Assembly (NCBI GenBank): GCA_030998225.1
Contig: JAPYXD010000250.1
Coordinates: 3,038,001 to 3,102,000 of the forward strand
Length of the DNA stretch: 64,000 nt
DNA from: Diplolepis rosae
Lineage: Eukaryota; Arthropoda; Insecta; Hymenoptera; Diplolepididae
Direction of reading: 5' to 3'
Shown: positions 22,780-34,246 of the stretch, in pieces
How the letters are laid out: each line of letters starts with the position of its first letter
Numbering within the stretch: the stretch's first letter is position 1
Position numbers and translations under genes: made by a program
Notes under the pieces: model-generated
What the model saw: the letters and a program-made list of their open reading frames with translations, nothing else
Database searches by the model: none
What the model was told of the DNA's origin: nothing

Positions 22780-23260
22780 AAAAGACCTTAGCTGACTGTG
22801 ATCTAGCTGGATTTCTAAGTTAAGATTCAATTTGTTTCAAATTTGATTTTCAACTAAAGTATTTTCAATCACGTGCAAAGTCCCAACTTCATCCTGGTGC
22901 TGTAATCTACCTAGATATCCAAGTTGAGATCCAACTTGGATTTTCCATCAAAGTATTTCTAGCCGCGTGCAAATTCCTCACATTATTTGCGTTCTACTTG
23001 GACACTAGCTGAATGTCATTGTCTGTCATCGATTTCCAAAGAAAGCATTTGCAATTCTGTTCAAAGTCCTCTGTTCATCTTCCTTCTATTTAGACAATAG
23101 CCGACTGTAATCTATTTGGAAGTCCACGTTGGAGTTGAAGTGGTTTCGACTGAGATTTTCTAGCCAAGTATTTCTAGTCGAGTGCAAAGTCCCAACTTCA
23201 TCCTGGTCCTACCTGAACACAAGCTGACTGTAATCTACTTTAACTTCTTAGTTAAGGAGC
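22780..23260 (+). repeat. Degenerate tandem repeat, ~100-bp unit
   Basis: At least four diverged copies of a unit containing AAGTATTTCTAGTCGCGTGC, CAAAGTCCCAACTTCATCCT and AGCTGACTGTAATCTA occur near 22857, 22953, 23043 and 23165, with a stray piece near 23544. Spacing is about 90-120 bp. No open frame is preserved, so it is satellite-like rather than protein repeats. Confidence 0.6.
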
Positions 23261-23289
23261 TAAGCCACTCTAGAGGCAGACTCATTACT

Positions 23290-24390
23290 CAAACAAATTT
23301 CAACCGATTAACTTGAAATTTTAACGATATATTTAGAATTACATTGTAATTAGTTCCTTGCATAGTTCCTTTTTTATTAACAATTTTCTGACGATTTTTT
23401 ATGAAATTTTATATTTTTTTTTACTTTAGAAGTGCACCATTGGGGAAGAAATCTATATATCAAAAAAATCCTACGTACTTCTCTAGCTATTCTCATGTGT
23501 AATAAAAAAAACTTCAGTTACTCATCATAAATCAAAACTTATTTTTAAGTATTTTTAGTCGCGTGCCTATGATGATATGCACATGAAGGGCAAAAACTGC
23601 ATACGGGTGGGCCCATTTTCGGAGAATCGTTTTATTGTCTGAAACAACTTGTTTTTCACCCTTCTGAGTGAATAATTATAAATTGCGAGGATGAAGTTAT
23701 TAGGGTAAAACTATCAAAGAAAAATGAAAATAGATCAAAAGAAACCGTTTTTTTCAAGTTAACCTTCCTGGTGAGAAGGCTTTTATTGAAATAAATTTGA
23801 TATTTATCAGTCTAATATTAAAAGAGCAATTATTATTATCTACATTTTATTATGTAGTAATTAAACGGTCCGGGAGAGAAATTTTAAAAATTTCGGTATT
23901 TGTGCTGCTTGAAAGTACAAACTTTTTAAAAAAACATCAAATCTCTCCACCATGTAGTTTTATAGATAATCCAATGAAAAAGATTGAAATTTCAGTCACT
24001 TTTAAACGGACAAACGTAACAGTATCGCGATCTGGCAACACTGTTCCCTTTCTCCAGCTTGTCTGCTCTAGATACTCAACACACACACGCGCACACAACC
24101 AGCTTGTAAGCGTACGTGAAATCAAGTCAGCTGTATAAAACCATGAATGTTATTTATTAAAAATGTTATTAAATCAACAAGGAACTATGACTAAAAAACC
24201 CAGTAATAATACATTTCTAATCAAGTTAAAATTCTAAAGAATAATATTGAAATCGTTGACATCAAGCTATTTAAACGCTCATCACAGTTGCTCAATGATG
24301 GTTAGATTTAAATTGCAACGTTGCACGATCGACGAGTCTGCTGCTGGCATAGAATTGGTCAATATACGTAACACATACTACGAATTCTAA
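23290..24390. other. Stretch without recognised genes
   Basis: AT-rich. A 113-codon frame at 23797-24138 shows no recognisable domain and has a minus-strand shadow; I do not call it a gene. Confidence 0.4.
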
Positions 24391-24847
24391 CATGGGGGTG
24401 AAACCCAATGGTAAATTACTGGAAACAAACATGGCAGAACATTGCCAGAATACATTCTAAAATGAAATTTTTATACATCTGAAGCGATTAGGTGCTGAAA
24501 TTGCAAAACTTTGTATTACTATGTATTAAGCAGTAAATTTGGTCTTGTAATTTCATAACTTGATCGCCTCTGGTGCCTCATTGGAGTATTTAGCATTAAT
24601 TTCCTTGGCTTTAGACTAAATGTAATTTCACAAGCTGCTATGACTCTTCTGAACCGCGAGATCAACTGTTTTCTGGGGGATTTTTAATTGGCTGCGTGAT
24701 TCCTCCACATTTACATGGACGTGTTTCTCCCCTCCCAAAGCGGGCTTCACTCTCATGGTTTTCTGGGTGATTTTTAATTGGCTGCGTAATTCCCCCACAT
24801 TTGCATGGACGTGTTTCTCCCCTTCCATAGCGGGTTTCACTCCCATG
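24391..24847. mobile_element. 457-bp MITE with CATGGG termini, copy 1
   Basis: Starts CATGGGGGTGAAACCCAATG and ends with the reverse complement of CATGGGAGTGAAACCCGCTA. Flanked by an exact 8-bp duplication AATTCTAA (24383-24390, 24848-24855). The right end carries two tandem copies of a ~90-bp unit (24668-24758, 24759-24847). 8-bp duplications and CA-beginning termini would fit P-like or hAT-like elements. Inverted sister at 56275-56703. Confidence 0.82.
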
Positions 24848-24975
24848 AATTCTAAGTCAGTAGCGCTCTAAAATCTTCACTATGTGGACCCATGAAATTT
24901 TTTCCAAACAGCATAGCTTAACAGCGTCCCACGGGACTCTACTAATTGTATTAAAATTGTACTAAAATTTACTTA

Positions 24976-25457
24976 TTAATCCTGAAGTAAATAATTGAGT
25001 ATTCCCACGACTCCGTAACTTATTGCAAAGACGCAGATAACACTAGTCAACAAAATATGATCTGTGTTCATAAGATAAGATATATCATTTGCAGAGTAGT
25101 CTTCTGTGTTGAATCCAAATTTGGCCTCTATTTTTTCCCAGCACGTCAAGTTTTCAAGATTTTTTGAGTTAACTTTTTTTTTGAAAAATAACAAATTGTA
25201 TGATAAAAGGGTGTACAAAATTTTGTAAACGGAATTAAATACACGACTTCAATGCGTGTTATAACGCAGAATCTATTGATTGTTTTGTTTTTCCGATATT
25301 TTATACAATTCCTGAGAAAATTGAAAAGAAACTGAAAAAACACGAAAAAAATGGCTTTACAAAAAACCTTATAATTTAAGTGAATATCATTTATTTTTGA
25401 GTCAACTGCATGCCATTCTCTTTTTTTTAATGCAGACATTTTTTGAGAAATGTTCAT
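24976..25457 (-). CDS. Candidate two-exon membrane microprotein (speculative)
   Basis: Two overlapping minus-strand frames could be one spliced gene. Exon 1 would start at the ATG at 25457 (MNISQKMSALKKREWHAVDS) and run to a TTT-T/GTAAAG donor near 25363. Exon 2 would begin after an AG near 25173 and end LLTSVICVFAISYGVVGI-LNYLLQD at 24976, with one clear transmembrane helix close to the C-terminus. Phases match (1/1). The acceptor lacks a good pyrimidine tract and I do not recognise the protein. Not obviously transposon-derived. Confidence 0.2.
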
Positions 25458-25689
25458 AATTCCTGTTGTAACTGTTTGAAAGATACATGACAGAGAAGTT
25501 GTCTCTTCCTATAGAGTTGCCAGTTTGACGGCTCACAAGTGCTTGAAGCGAATCATTCTACTATTTCTTGTATCTTATTGCATTAAAGTCTACAATATTT
25601 GCAATATTTACAATAAAATATACCTTCTTTATTATTGGTTGTTGGCTCCTGTCATAAAATGATTATAAGCAGCTACTACTACTGACTAG

Positions 25690-26021
25690 AAACTTTTTCT
25701 CTTGCATGCTCGACGATGATGAGCATCTGGTTCATCAGTCATCAGACTGCAGCAGTGGTCTGCTAAAGCGTTTACACTCTTATTACCTTAGCACCTCTTT
25801 TCAATTTCAGCGTTATTTTGATGAAATCTTTCCCCGTGTTCATCACTAACTGCTTCCAAATTTTCTGGGAAGAAGTCCAAATGAGAATCAAGAACGGGAA
25901 TATTCAGTGAAATGTTCACTTTCATTTCCTGGAAGTTCTGCATCATAGTGTTCACTAGGTGTTTGCAGCTTTTCGAAAAATTTTTAACTCGAAAAATTAC
26001 TCTGGAAGTGAAACATCTCAT
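25690..26021 (-). pseudogene. Fragment of a multicopy arthropod protein (SDEHGERFHQ family)
   Basis: The minus-strand frame contains HLDFFPENLEAVSDEHGERF followed by a Glu-Lys-Arg segment and, after stops and a frameshift, a DEPDAHHRRACKRKK tail. From memory, sequences with this block recur in many arthropod genomes as uncharacterised, repeat-borne proteins; I know no function. The first part has no start context and the tail is frame-broken, so it is a relic. Confidence 0.6.
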
Positions 26022-26411
26022 TCCATGAACACATAGATCATATTTTTTTGACCAGTGTTATTAGATGAAATGGAATTTAATTTCACAGAATCAAGTAGTG
26101 TGAACGGCGAAAAAATTGATTATTTAACATGTGATTCTAGTGAAAAAATAGAAGTTGACACAGAAGAGTTGATTGAGGAAGTGGCGGGCTGATTGTGTTG
26201 ATAAAATCGATTTTGAATCTTTAATGACGAAACTCAATTCTACAAGTAGTACGGAAAATGATTGAGACATTGTTCATAGTTCCAGTGGTGATATCAGAAC
26301 AGTAATAAAAGAATTAGAATCAGTAGCTTTTAACCCTTTAGCTGCGGGGGTGGTCGATATATTGACCAATCAAGAGGCACAAAATATTTAATGTTTTTAG
26401 GAAAAATTTTA

Positions 26412-26640
26412 TGTCTTGAATACGTAAAAAATAGTTTTGAAGTTCCTCAAAACATTGTTGACCTTGGAAATCGGTATTTCAAGGTCAATTTTATTCATAG
26501 TAGAACCAAGGATTTCAGAGTGTTTTCTTACGTAATTTAATGGACTGAATACGAAAAAAATACTGAAAAACACAACGGCGGTATCCTTGACCTTGGAAAT
26601 CTACAGTCAAGGTCACATTTCATTTTTTGCATAAGCAAAA
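26412..26640 (+). repeat. Two imperfect direct copies of a ~120-bp unit
   Basis: Both copies contain TGAATACG, an A-rich run, TTGACCTTGGAAATC and a following CAAGGTCA word, giving a small internal palindrome (TGACCTTG...CAAGGTCA). The copies lie near 26415-26505 and 26540-26630, just before the R1-B tail. Confidence 0.5.
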
Positions 26641-28240
26641 GTTTTTGTTTTCTTTTTTTTTGGTGAGGAAAAATGGTGAAATCTTTTAAAGACGTTGTGC
26701 AGGACTCTCCTAGGACGGGTCTAGGCATACCTGTTAAAACAAAAAACCTCTCTCTCGAACCAATACACCGCCCACGGAACCGCCTTTCGGTTTTGAACTT
26801 TGCAGGTGGTTGGTTCCAGCTTAAAGTCACATACGACTCTTCCGTCATCCGTTTGCCCGTGACTCCCATCTGCAGCCACACGCCCGTTAGGCAAACCGGT
26901 TAGCCGTGCTAACCAGGGGAGGAAGAAAAAGATTCCTCTTCCGAACGACGTGGACGGCCAAGACCGCCCCGAGACGCAGGCCCGCGAGTGTAGGTCCCGA
27001 TGCGATTTCTACTGGCCCCCGTTGTTGCCGCGCTCCACATGCCCATCAAGCTCCCTCTTCTTCATCACCAGGGTGATGAATAACTCGATAAGCTCCCATT
27101 TCTGTTCAGACTGGAGAATGAGAGAGACCATCGTATCAGGAGTGAGTTGTGCGCCCACTGCCCGATCGACAGCCTCCCTTCCACGCTCTACCTGGCACAG
27201 ACAAAGAGTGTGTGCTCTGCATGCGCCAGGTAAAAGCCGTCTTGACCGTGCTTTCTATCCAGCCAGGTGGCGAACTCAGGGACTAGACGGTGTGTCCATC
27301 TCCCGGATTGGTCACCATGCCATCTCGTCTGCCATTTCCTCCGCCAATAAGTCTATTGGAGGGACGCTCGCCAGGACCAGCACAGCACTCATCGACACAG
27401 TTTGGTATGCAGAGCTAATTCTCAGCACCACACCTCCTCTGTGCCGAGAACAGTTTCTTCTGGATAGCATGTTTCTTAAGGGCACTTGTCCAGTTCGGAG
27501 CTGCGTAAAGCAGTTTCGAATTTACCACGCTCGCCACCAGCTTTTTCTTAGCTTCCCTGGGACCACGAATCCACGAAGGCGATGATGCTCGTTCCAGCAG
27601 GTAGGTCCATGCGCAGGAAATTGTCATACATGACGTTCCAAACGAGTGAACCTACCCACGACGCTTAAGGGGGACCACATGTTATCTCTTCTTTGAGAGA
27701 CCATTTTTCGGCCTCGTATATCACCCACCTGTCGCTCAGATAGTTATCTATCATTCACAACAGGTAGTCTGGAAACTTTTTCCACACCATCGCCTCAATG
27801 CAGATGTTCCACCTCGTGGTATTGAATGGATTGCGTATGTCAATGCCTTTCTGAAAGCAGAATTCGTTTTGCGAGAGACCGTTCTCCTTGACCAAGAGAG
27901 TCTGACGCCGTTGTAGAATCAACTCCTCCGGAAGCTTCCTCATTGCATCCAATAGACAAATAGGTCTATAGGATGCGGCATCTCCTGGAGGTTTGTTGCC
28001 CTTTCTCAGCAGGACCAACCTCTGCTTCTTCCAGTCTACGAAGAACCTCCCCTCCCGAAGACAGGAGTTGAAGGCTTCCAAGAGGATCTCCGGGTGTGCC
28101 CTAATCACCTCTTTGAGGATCTCGTTTCGCACTCCGTCAATCCCCGGCGCTGTATTGTAGTTTCCAGCACAAAGGCAGTGAGCTTCATCCTCATATCTGA
28201 AGGTTACATAAAATAATGCGGCATTCATTCGCAGCATGAT
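26641..28240 (-). mobile_element. R1-clade retrotransposon copy B
   Basis: Minus-strand R1 copy with an A-rich tail at 26650-26665, the conserved 3'-UTR to about 27030, a reduced C-terminal region, and RT fingers/palm at 27755-28170 (APGIDGVRNEILKEVI, then PGDAASYRPICLLD). Internal deletions remove the FADD region and part of the fingers (CFQKG joins directly to IDIRN near 27850). Clearly dead. Confidence 0.85.
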
Positions 28241-29270
28241 CTAAGATCAACGATGTAGTCAATGCATCAAACTGTGTACACAAACCTTCTCAAAACTCGG
28301 CTTATACAAGAAATGTAATTTGACCTTGAAATATAGATCTCACTCATACTATCTTGAAGCCAACGTCCGTGTTGTTTTAAAACATTTATTTAATAAGTTC
28401 AGAAATGTGAATTCAACTATGTATTCAATTTATAAGAACACATGTACTTTTCATTCTAGTAATTTTTATACAGTACTTACAGAAACAACATTATTATCAT
28501 CACAAGCAGTTTCATCGTAGAACCCGTATTTATCATCGACAATTTGTTCATATTCTTGATCAAAATTACTCTTCGTAAGTTCTTAATAAATTAACTCTTT
28601 TAAAATTAAACTGCAAGATTTATTTTCGTTTAAACAATAAAGACATTGTTCGAACATTAGTCAAGTATGTCATTGAGGTCAAATATTTGAGTATTGTATT
28701 ATCATTTTCTGTAATCACATACATTTTAACTGCATATGGTTAAGGGGGCATTAAATATATCTCCGAAAGTATGCTATCGCTGTGCCGAGGTTCGGAATCC
28801 CTCCTTATTCGCATTTTTTGCCTTTGTCTTTAACCAGGGTACCTCCACGTTGTGATGGTGGGCAACGGATCCATACTGGCTGAATTCTTGGGTAAACGGC
28901 GTTTCTACTATCATGGCCGGCACAGGTAAGAAGTGTTTTACGGCGCCGGGATTAGGAACCTCAGTATCGGTGTCTGATCAGAGTGCGAAAGCAGGTTCAC
29001 CGACGTCCTCATCCTGCGACCGGAGCTCTTCATAAATGGGTAACTTGGTTCATGGAAAGTCTTATTCTAGAAGAGAAAATACTTCAGGCATTTCACGATC
29101 ACACGGCTGTTATAAAAGTCCGGATATTAATCCGGATAAATTCCGTTATATTTGCAGTAAATATGGAAATAAATAGATAAAGAAGTGGAAAGGCTCTATG
29201 AAACTTGTTACAGTCATAAATCACTACACCAAAATACAAAATAGGTTCCTTACATGTCTGTAATTTCTGC
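28240..29270. other. Stretch without recognised genes
   Basis: 28240-28750 is AT-rich. 28760-29050 is GC-richer with short open frames and could be part of an unrecognised retroelement 5' region, but I find no motif. Confidence 0.35.
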
Positions 29271-29276
29271 AGACTG

Positions 29277-30200
29277 ATGTTGTATCATTCAAAAAATTCG
29301 AAAAACCGAAAATATTTCATATATTCTTCACCAACTATATGGAAGAAACCACTACATTTAAAACTGCTATTATACTTTTGCGTGAATGGCGTTAAAAGAG
29401 TCACCGCAAAAAATAAGAACACCATTTCATATATTCATGTGTCCACAGCAATAAGACCTATTGGCATAGATTCAAAAGTACGTAGAACTGATTATACCGT
29501 CAAAAAATATGATGTCGTAATGGAAGTCGATAACCAATCTGAAGAAAATAGTAGTGATAGCGATGACACTGATGACGATGTTGACGAAGGAGATGATTAT
29601 GTTGCGTATAGTACCAAATCAAAAGTTCCAATATCAGTTTCACAGCCGAAACTAAATAATTGTATTAGAGTTCTAGAATTACCAAAAGATAGTGCGGACT
29701 TTGCTGCATCATTTCTTAAAAAAAAAGCTTCTTGAAGCCGAACACGGAAGCTTCATTTTATCGCAATAGAGATGAAGATTTTCAAAAATGTTTTTCAAAA
29801 TATAAAGAGAAGTCTTTGGTACACTGCACTGACGTAAGGGGTTTGATGAATCACTTGAAGACAAATGCTTATATAGATGAATACGGGTGACTTTTTATCG
29901 ATTCATCGAAACGCAACATAAAAGTCGTTTAACTGCATAATACAAATGCCTATGCTCCCATTCCGATAGCTCACTCAACAATGATAAAAGAGTATAACAA
30001 TGTGAAAATGCATATACATGAAGTGAACTACATAAATCACAAATGCTGAATCTGTGGTGATCTCAAAATTATCACTATGATACTGGGACAACAATCAGCT
30101 TTCACGAGAGAGCCATGCTCCTTCTGCCTGTGGAGTAGCAGACATCGAGCCAAGTGTAAAGATGGAGCAATTCGTTTAAGCCTCAAATACGGATGGTCAA
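29277..30200 (+). pseudogene. Broken gene of an uncharacterised arthropod multicopy family
   Basis: The open frame to 29735 has an acidic stretch (SSDSDDTDDDVDEGDDY) followed by SQPKLNNCIRVLELPKDSAD. After a frameshift in an A-run at 29720 the protein continues through recognisable pieces: FYRNRDEDFQ, VHCTDVRGLMNHL, LFIDSSKRNIK, then PIPIAHSTMIKEY and finally ILGQQSAFTREPCSFCLWSS, which holds a CX2C pair. From memory this order is typical of an uncharacterised multicopy protein of insects. At least three stops and two frameshifts. It ends where the Tc1-like element begins at 30214. Confidence 0.65.
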
Positions 30201-30213
30201 TGCTTTACGCATA

Positions 30214-31329
30214 CAGGGTGAGGCACATAAAGTGTTACAGAGCAAAAATGTTTCAGACAAAATTTTCAGTGTTCGAGAAGGATGTCATACTGAAACACCC
30301 TATTTTTTAACGGTGGAGGCGCTGAAGCTACGTCAAGGTCATCTACACTTCTTTAAATGGAACTATGTATTTTTTTCGATGACATTATTACCGATTTTAA
30401 GATGAATTCAGCAACCCACAACACAAGGTTATTCCGGTCACGCAAAGTATGAAAATAGTCGAAAAATCTTTTTCATTTCTTTTCATTCCTTACGATACCC
30501 ATGATAATATACAACGATAGGGTTTTGTTGTCATCGGCAGAAAGTAAGCATTTTCTGTTGACATATCAGTTAGTCACGCATTACCTTCTAATGTGAGTAC
30601 ATCGAAACGCGAAAGTGAACGATTATTAAGAATATTTTGATATATTGATGGTGCTGGGGGAATGCCGTAATCATTTCAGAAACGCCCAAGATTTGTATGC
30701 GGCTCGTTATCCGGATAGGCAACAAAAATCAAACATTGCTTTAAAGTGATTAGCTAACCGTTTCTGTCGCTTCGGTACAGTGAAACAAACACGAGTCAAA
30801 CGTCGACCAATTGTTAATGAAAATAATGCGGCTGCTATCTTAGCTTTTGCGGCACTAAATCCACATGCGAACAGCAGGCAAATGGAAAATAATAGTGGAG
30901 TTAGTCAGTGATCTGTATTAAGAATCTTACATCAACACAAGTTCCATCCGATCGTATGTCATTACATCAGGATTTGTACGGCAATAATTTCGTAAAACGC
31001 GTCAATTTCTGTAATCGGTTTCGTAGAAAAATGCGCAAATATGTTTCGATTTTCCGACTATTTTCATACTTTGCGTGACTAGCATGACCTTGTTTTGTAG
31101 CTCGCTGAATTCGCCTTAAAATCGGTAATAATGTCATAAAAAAATACATGGTTCCATTTAAAAAAGTGGAGTTGACCTTGACGTAGCTTCAGTGCCTCTA
31201 CCCATAAGAAATAGGGTGGTCCAGTATAACGGCCTTCTCGTACACTGAAACTTTTGTCTGGAAATTTTTTTGAATTTGATCAATAGTTTAAGTGCTATTG
31301 CTCTGTAACACTTTATGTGACTCACCCTG
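30214..31329 (+). mobile_element. Tc1/IS630-like transposon with CAGGGTGAG termini
   Basis: A 1116-bp element starting CAGGGTGAGGCACATAAAGT and ending with the reverse complement of CAGGGTGAGTCACATAAAGT, flanked by TA at 30212-30213 and 31330-31331. The inverted arms extend inward imperfectly for about 250 bp (30214-30470, 31045-31329). The interior encodes a transposase N-terminus. It disrupts the end of the pseudogene at 29277-30200. Confidence 0.85.
30640..31080 (+). pseudogene. Transposase N-terminal fragment (helix-turn-helix region)
   Basis: Readable blocks in order: ECRRNHFRNAQDLYAARYPD-like start near 30660, LANRFCRFGTVKQTRVKRRP, NENNAAAILAFAALNPHANS, SRQMENNSGVSQ and SVLRILHQHKFHP, with stops between them. 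This is the DNA-binding half of the insect IS630-like transposases that carry a DUF4817-type helix-turn-helix (family named from memory). The catalytic half is deleted. A C-terminal fragment of a similar enzyme lies at 33930-34246. Confidence 0.7.
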
Positions 31330-31989
31330 TATATTTTCATTAAAATGATTATACAATTCTCATCAGTACAATGAAATCTTCTATTTAAACTGTCCAAGAA
31401 TGAGCTGCGAGGAATATTAGTAAAGAAAAAACTAACATCAAGAGATAAAAGTACATGATCGTCGTCTAAAATAATATTTTTTAATTTTTCTTGAAGTTCA
31501 AAACTATTGTTAATCTGTTATTTCGAAATTTTTACAATATTTTTCAATTTATCATCCATAACTTTTGCTAAGAATGTGCAGGACTACACAGGCCCACAAA
31601 AAAAGTGGAATGAACTTTACATGTGAGTGTACTATACCTATGGATTTTGATCCGCTGAATCCGAATCCGGTGTCAGAATTTTTCTTGGAACCCTCAGTTT
31701 TTCCCTAGCCCAGGGGAAATACGTGAAATCTTAGAAATTTCAATATCTGTGAAGGCAATTTTGATCTACGCAATATTAAATGAAGTGATAATGTTTTACG
31801 TATCTCGAGTCGCTTAGTTTCAATCTCACTGCAGAATTTCCCTAGAGTACCTCAGAATTCCACTAACCTAGGGGAAAAAGTGTTAAGCTAAGAAAAACTT
31901 GCGATATCTGGAAGGTACTATTTTCGCGCAAGAAAGCTTATATATTTTTATATTTTAAGTTCCTGAATTCTTACCTGACGTGAAAAATG

Positions 31990-32345
31990 TTCAACAGTAC
32001 TTCAGAATTTCCTAGCCTAAGAAAATTTTTAAATCGTGTAAACCATGTATAAACTTCAGTACGACTCATACAATCATCACCATAAACTTCTTCCATCAAT
32101 TCGTATGTCTCAACGAATTTTTTTTCAAGTTTAACCCAAAATTTTATATTTGCTCTTTGTTCCATTTTTGTTTTGTAACATTAGCACACTTTTTCATTTA
32201 TTGAAATGGCTGTAACTTTCACATCTGTCATCCGATTCACATGAATTTAGGTGCGTTTGAAAGGGGATGAATGTACCTTTTTAATGCTGCAAATTTTCAA
32301 TAGATGGGGCTGCATGTTGTATGATTTAAATATAAAGTTCGGATA
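31990..32345 (-). pseudogene. Mariner transposase N-terminal fragment
   Basis: The minus-strand frame starts at the ATG at 32165 (MEQRANIKFWVKLEKKFVET) and continues through YGDDCMSRTEVYTWFTRF, the first helix-turn-helix of a mariner transposase, before breaking at the CACTA-like arm. The upstream 180 bp look like its 5' leader, ending near a GGGACACACTGTGTA word that may be its terminal repeat. Everything after the first DNA-binding domain is missing. Confidence 0.75.
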
Positions 32346-32483
32346 TTTTTGGGACACACTGTGTAGGCCTAGGGAGGTGTGAGGGTTATTATCCCTAGGA
32401 CGGTAGACTCACCTGCGTCGGACGTTTGACAATAAAAGTACAAGGAAAAGACGAAAAAACTAATATCATGTAATTTTTTTAGG

Positions 32484-32590
32484 TTTTTTTTTTTTTTTTT
32501 TGGTGAGGAGGAAAAATGGCGAAATCTTTTATAGACATGGTACAAGACTCTCCTGGGACGGGTCTAGGCATACCTGTTAAAACCAAAAAC
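32484..32590 (-). mobile_element. R1 3'-tail fragment
   Basis: A 17-base T run on the plus strand (the poly-A tail of a minus-strand element) followed by GGTGAGGAGGAAAAATGGCG and the last ~90 bp of the R1 3'-UTR, ending at AAACCAAAAAC. A severely 5'-truncated insertion inside the CACTA-like element. Confidence 0.8.
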
Positions 32591-33110
32591 TCAGAAGACG
32601 GAAAAATATCAGCTTTCTCGTCCGAAAAAGGCCTGCATGAAACTTCGATTTTTGCACAATTTTCTACGTTTTTCCCTAGGCTAAGGAAATTCTAAAGTAC
32701 TTTGGAACATTTTTCACATCAGATACGAATTCAGGAACTTAAAATACGAAAATATATAAGCTTCCTTGCGCGAAAATATAACCTTCCAGAAATCGCAAGT
32801 TTTGCTCAGCTTAACACTTTTTCCCCTAGGCTAGTGGAATTCTGAGGTTCTCTAGGGAAATTCTGCAGTGAGATTGAAACTAAGCGACTCGAGATACGTA
32901 AAACATTATCACTTCATTTAATATTGCTTAGATCAAAATTGCCTTCACAGATATTGAAATTTCTAAGATTTCACGCATTTCCCCTAGGCTAGGGAAAAAC
33001 TGAGGGGTCCAATAAAAATTCTGACACCGGATTCGGATTCAGCGGATCAAAATCCATAGGTATAGTACACTCACATGTAAAGTTCATTCCACTTTTTTTG
33101 TGGGCCTGTG

Positions 33111-33890
33111 CTATAAATCAAAGAGATGATTGCGGACACATCGGATTTTCTTTTTTATTATTTTTAGCAGTCCGTACAACACTTCAGGAAAAACTGTATT
33201 GGTTCAAGTTAATGGACTATTATGGAATTTGTGTTCAAAATACTCATTTTCATTAAATTTTTTTTTAATTTTAGAAATTTTATCTTGAAGTTTTTAAAGT
33301 GGATTCTTTTCTGTTGAGATGTAGGTTATGTACAATTATCAGACAAGAGATTATCCATTTTTGAATTGTACTCAGATTTTCTGAGACAGACAGTAACATT
33401 ACCTTTATCAGCTGTAGTGAAGAAAATGTCTGGAGTATGTTTGAAAAATGTTTTTGTACATTCAATATTTTTGGACAATTTCTTATCTTCTTTTGAAATA
33501 TTGAATTTATTAGTAAACTTTCTGATGTCTAATATTGTGTTTCAGTAAAATATAATTAAAATTTTTTCAACATAAGAAGAAAAAGTTTTTTTGGTATTGA
33601 AATTTGAAGTAGTGATAGAAATGTGTGCAACAATTTTTTTGGTGACTTCTTTAAGAACTCAATATAGAATTTTCTATCTCTAATTTCTCAGTTGAATAAT
33701 TTTTTTTGGAATACATGTTAAAATTTGGAAAACTCTTTTTACAACTTTTACTGTAAAATAAGACACAATTATGTTAATTACACAGCTATACGAAAAAAAG
33801 GTCTTCGTTCCTAACCTGAAAAAAATAATAAAAGTTGGAACATTCATGAAAACACCCAGAAAGCAAAGTTTTTTTTCTAAAGTATGGTTT
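33111..33890. other. AT-rich stretch, nothing recognised
   Basis: Short frames only. No inverted or tandem repeats noticed. Confidence 0.4.
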
Positions 33891-33929
33891 TATTAGAATG
33901 ATTGAACCTTCAGTACCCCATTCGATCAA

Positions 33930-34246
33930 CCCAAATTTTTCAGTACATTTTCGATTGTTTAGGTTTCAATCCCGTGAATGACAACAATGATTTCGTGTTT
34001 CAAGGCCTCAATCGTCTCTGGATAGATAGCGTAACACTTATCCTCAACGGCTCCCCACAAAAAATAGTCCAACACAGTCAAATCACAGCTTCGAGGCGGC
34101 CAATTGACACAATAATTTCGGCTAATCATTCGATTTTCGAAAACGGTGCGTAAAAGATGAATTGTTACGTTGGCTATGTGGCAAGTGGCCCCGTCCTGTT
34201 GAAACAAAATTTCTTCTATGTCAATCTCTTCAATTTTTGGAATCAA
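33930..34246 (-). pseudogene. IS630/Tc1-like transposase C-terminal fragment
   Basis: The minus-strand frame has EILFQQDGATCHIANVTIHL (second catalytic Asp in QQDGATCH) and NWPPRSCDLTVLDYFLWG (third position, Asp in LDYFLW), then a short C-terminal tail. This is the catalytic end of the family whose N-terminal half is at 30640-31080. No terminal repeats were identified. Confidence 0.8.

Larger units (their letters stand above)
31587..33110. mobile_element. CACTA-like element with ~450-bp inverted repeats
   Basis: Arms 31587-32030 and 32670-33110 are inverted copies beginning CACAGGCCCACAAAAAAAGT. CTA at 31584-31586 and 33111-33113 would be a 3-bp duplication, and CAC-type ends plus 3-bp duplications are typical of EnSpm/CACTA elements. 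The arms repeat CCCTAGGCTAGGG-like palindromes four times. The spacer holds a mariner N-terminus and an R1 3' tail, later insertions. No transposase of its own. Confidence 0.7.

Noticed and set aside
26071..26190. Acidic frame MEFNFTESSSVNGEKIDYLT as a gene
   Set aside because: Only about 40 codons before stops; no domain recognised, though it may be the N-terminus of a decayed transposon protein.
26330..26360. TTAACCCTTTAGCTGCGG as the end of a piggyBac element
   Set aside because: It resembles a piggyBac terminus next to TTAA, but no matching opposite end or transposase was found nearby.
26950..27585. 211-codon plus-strand frame
   Set aside because: Antisense shadow of the R1-B 3'-UTR and C-terminal region.
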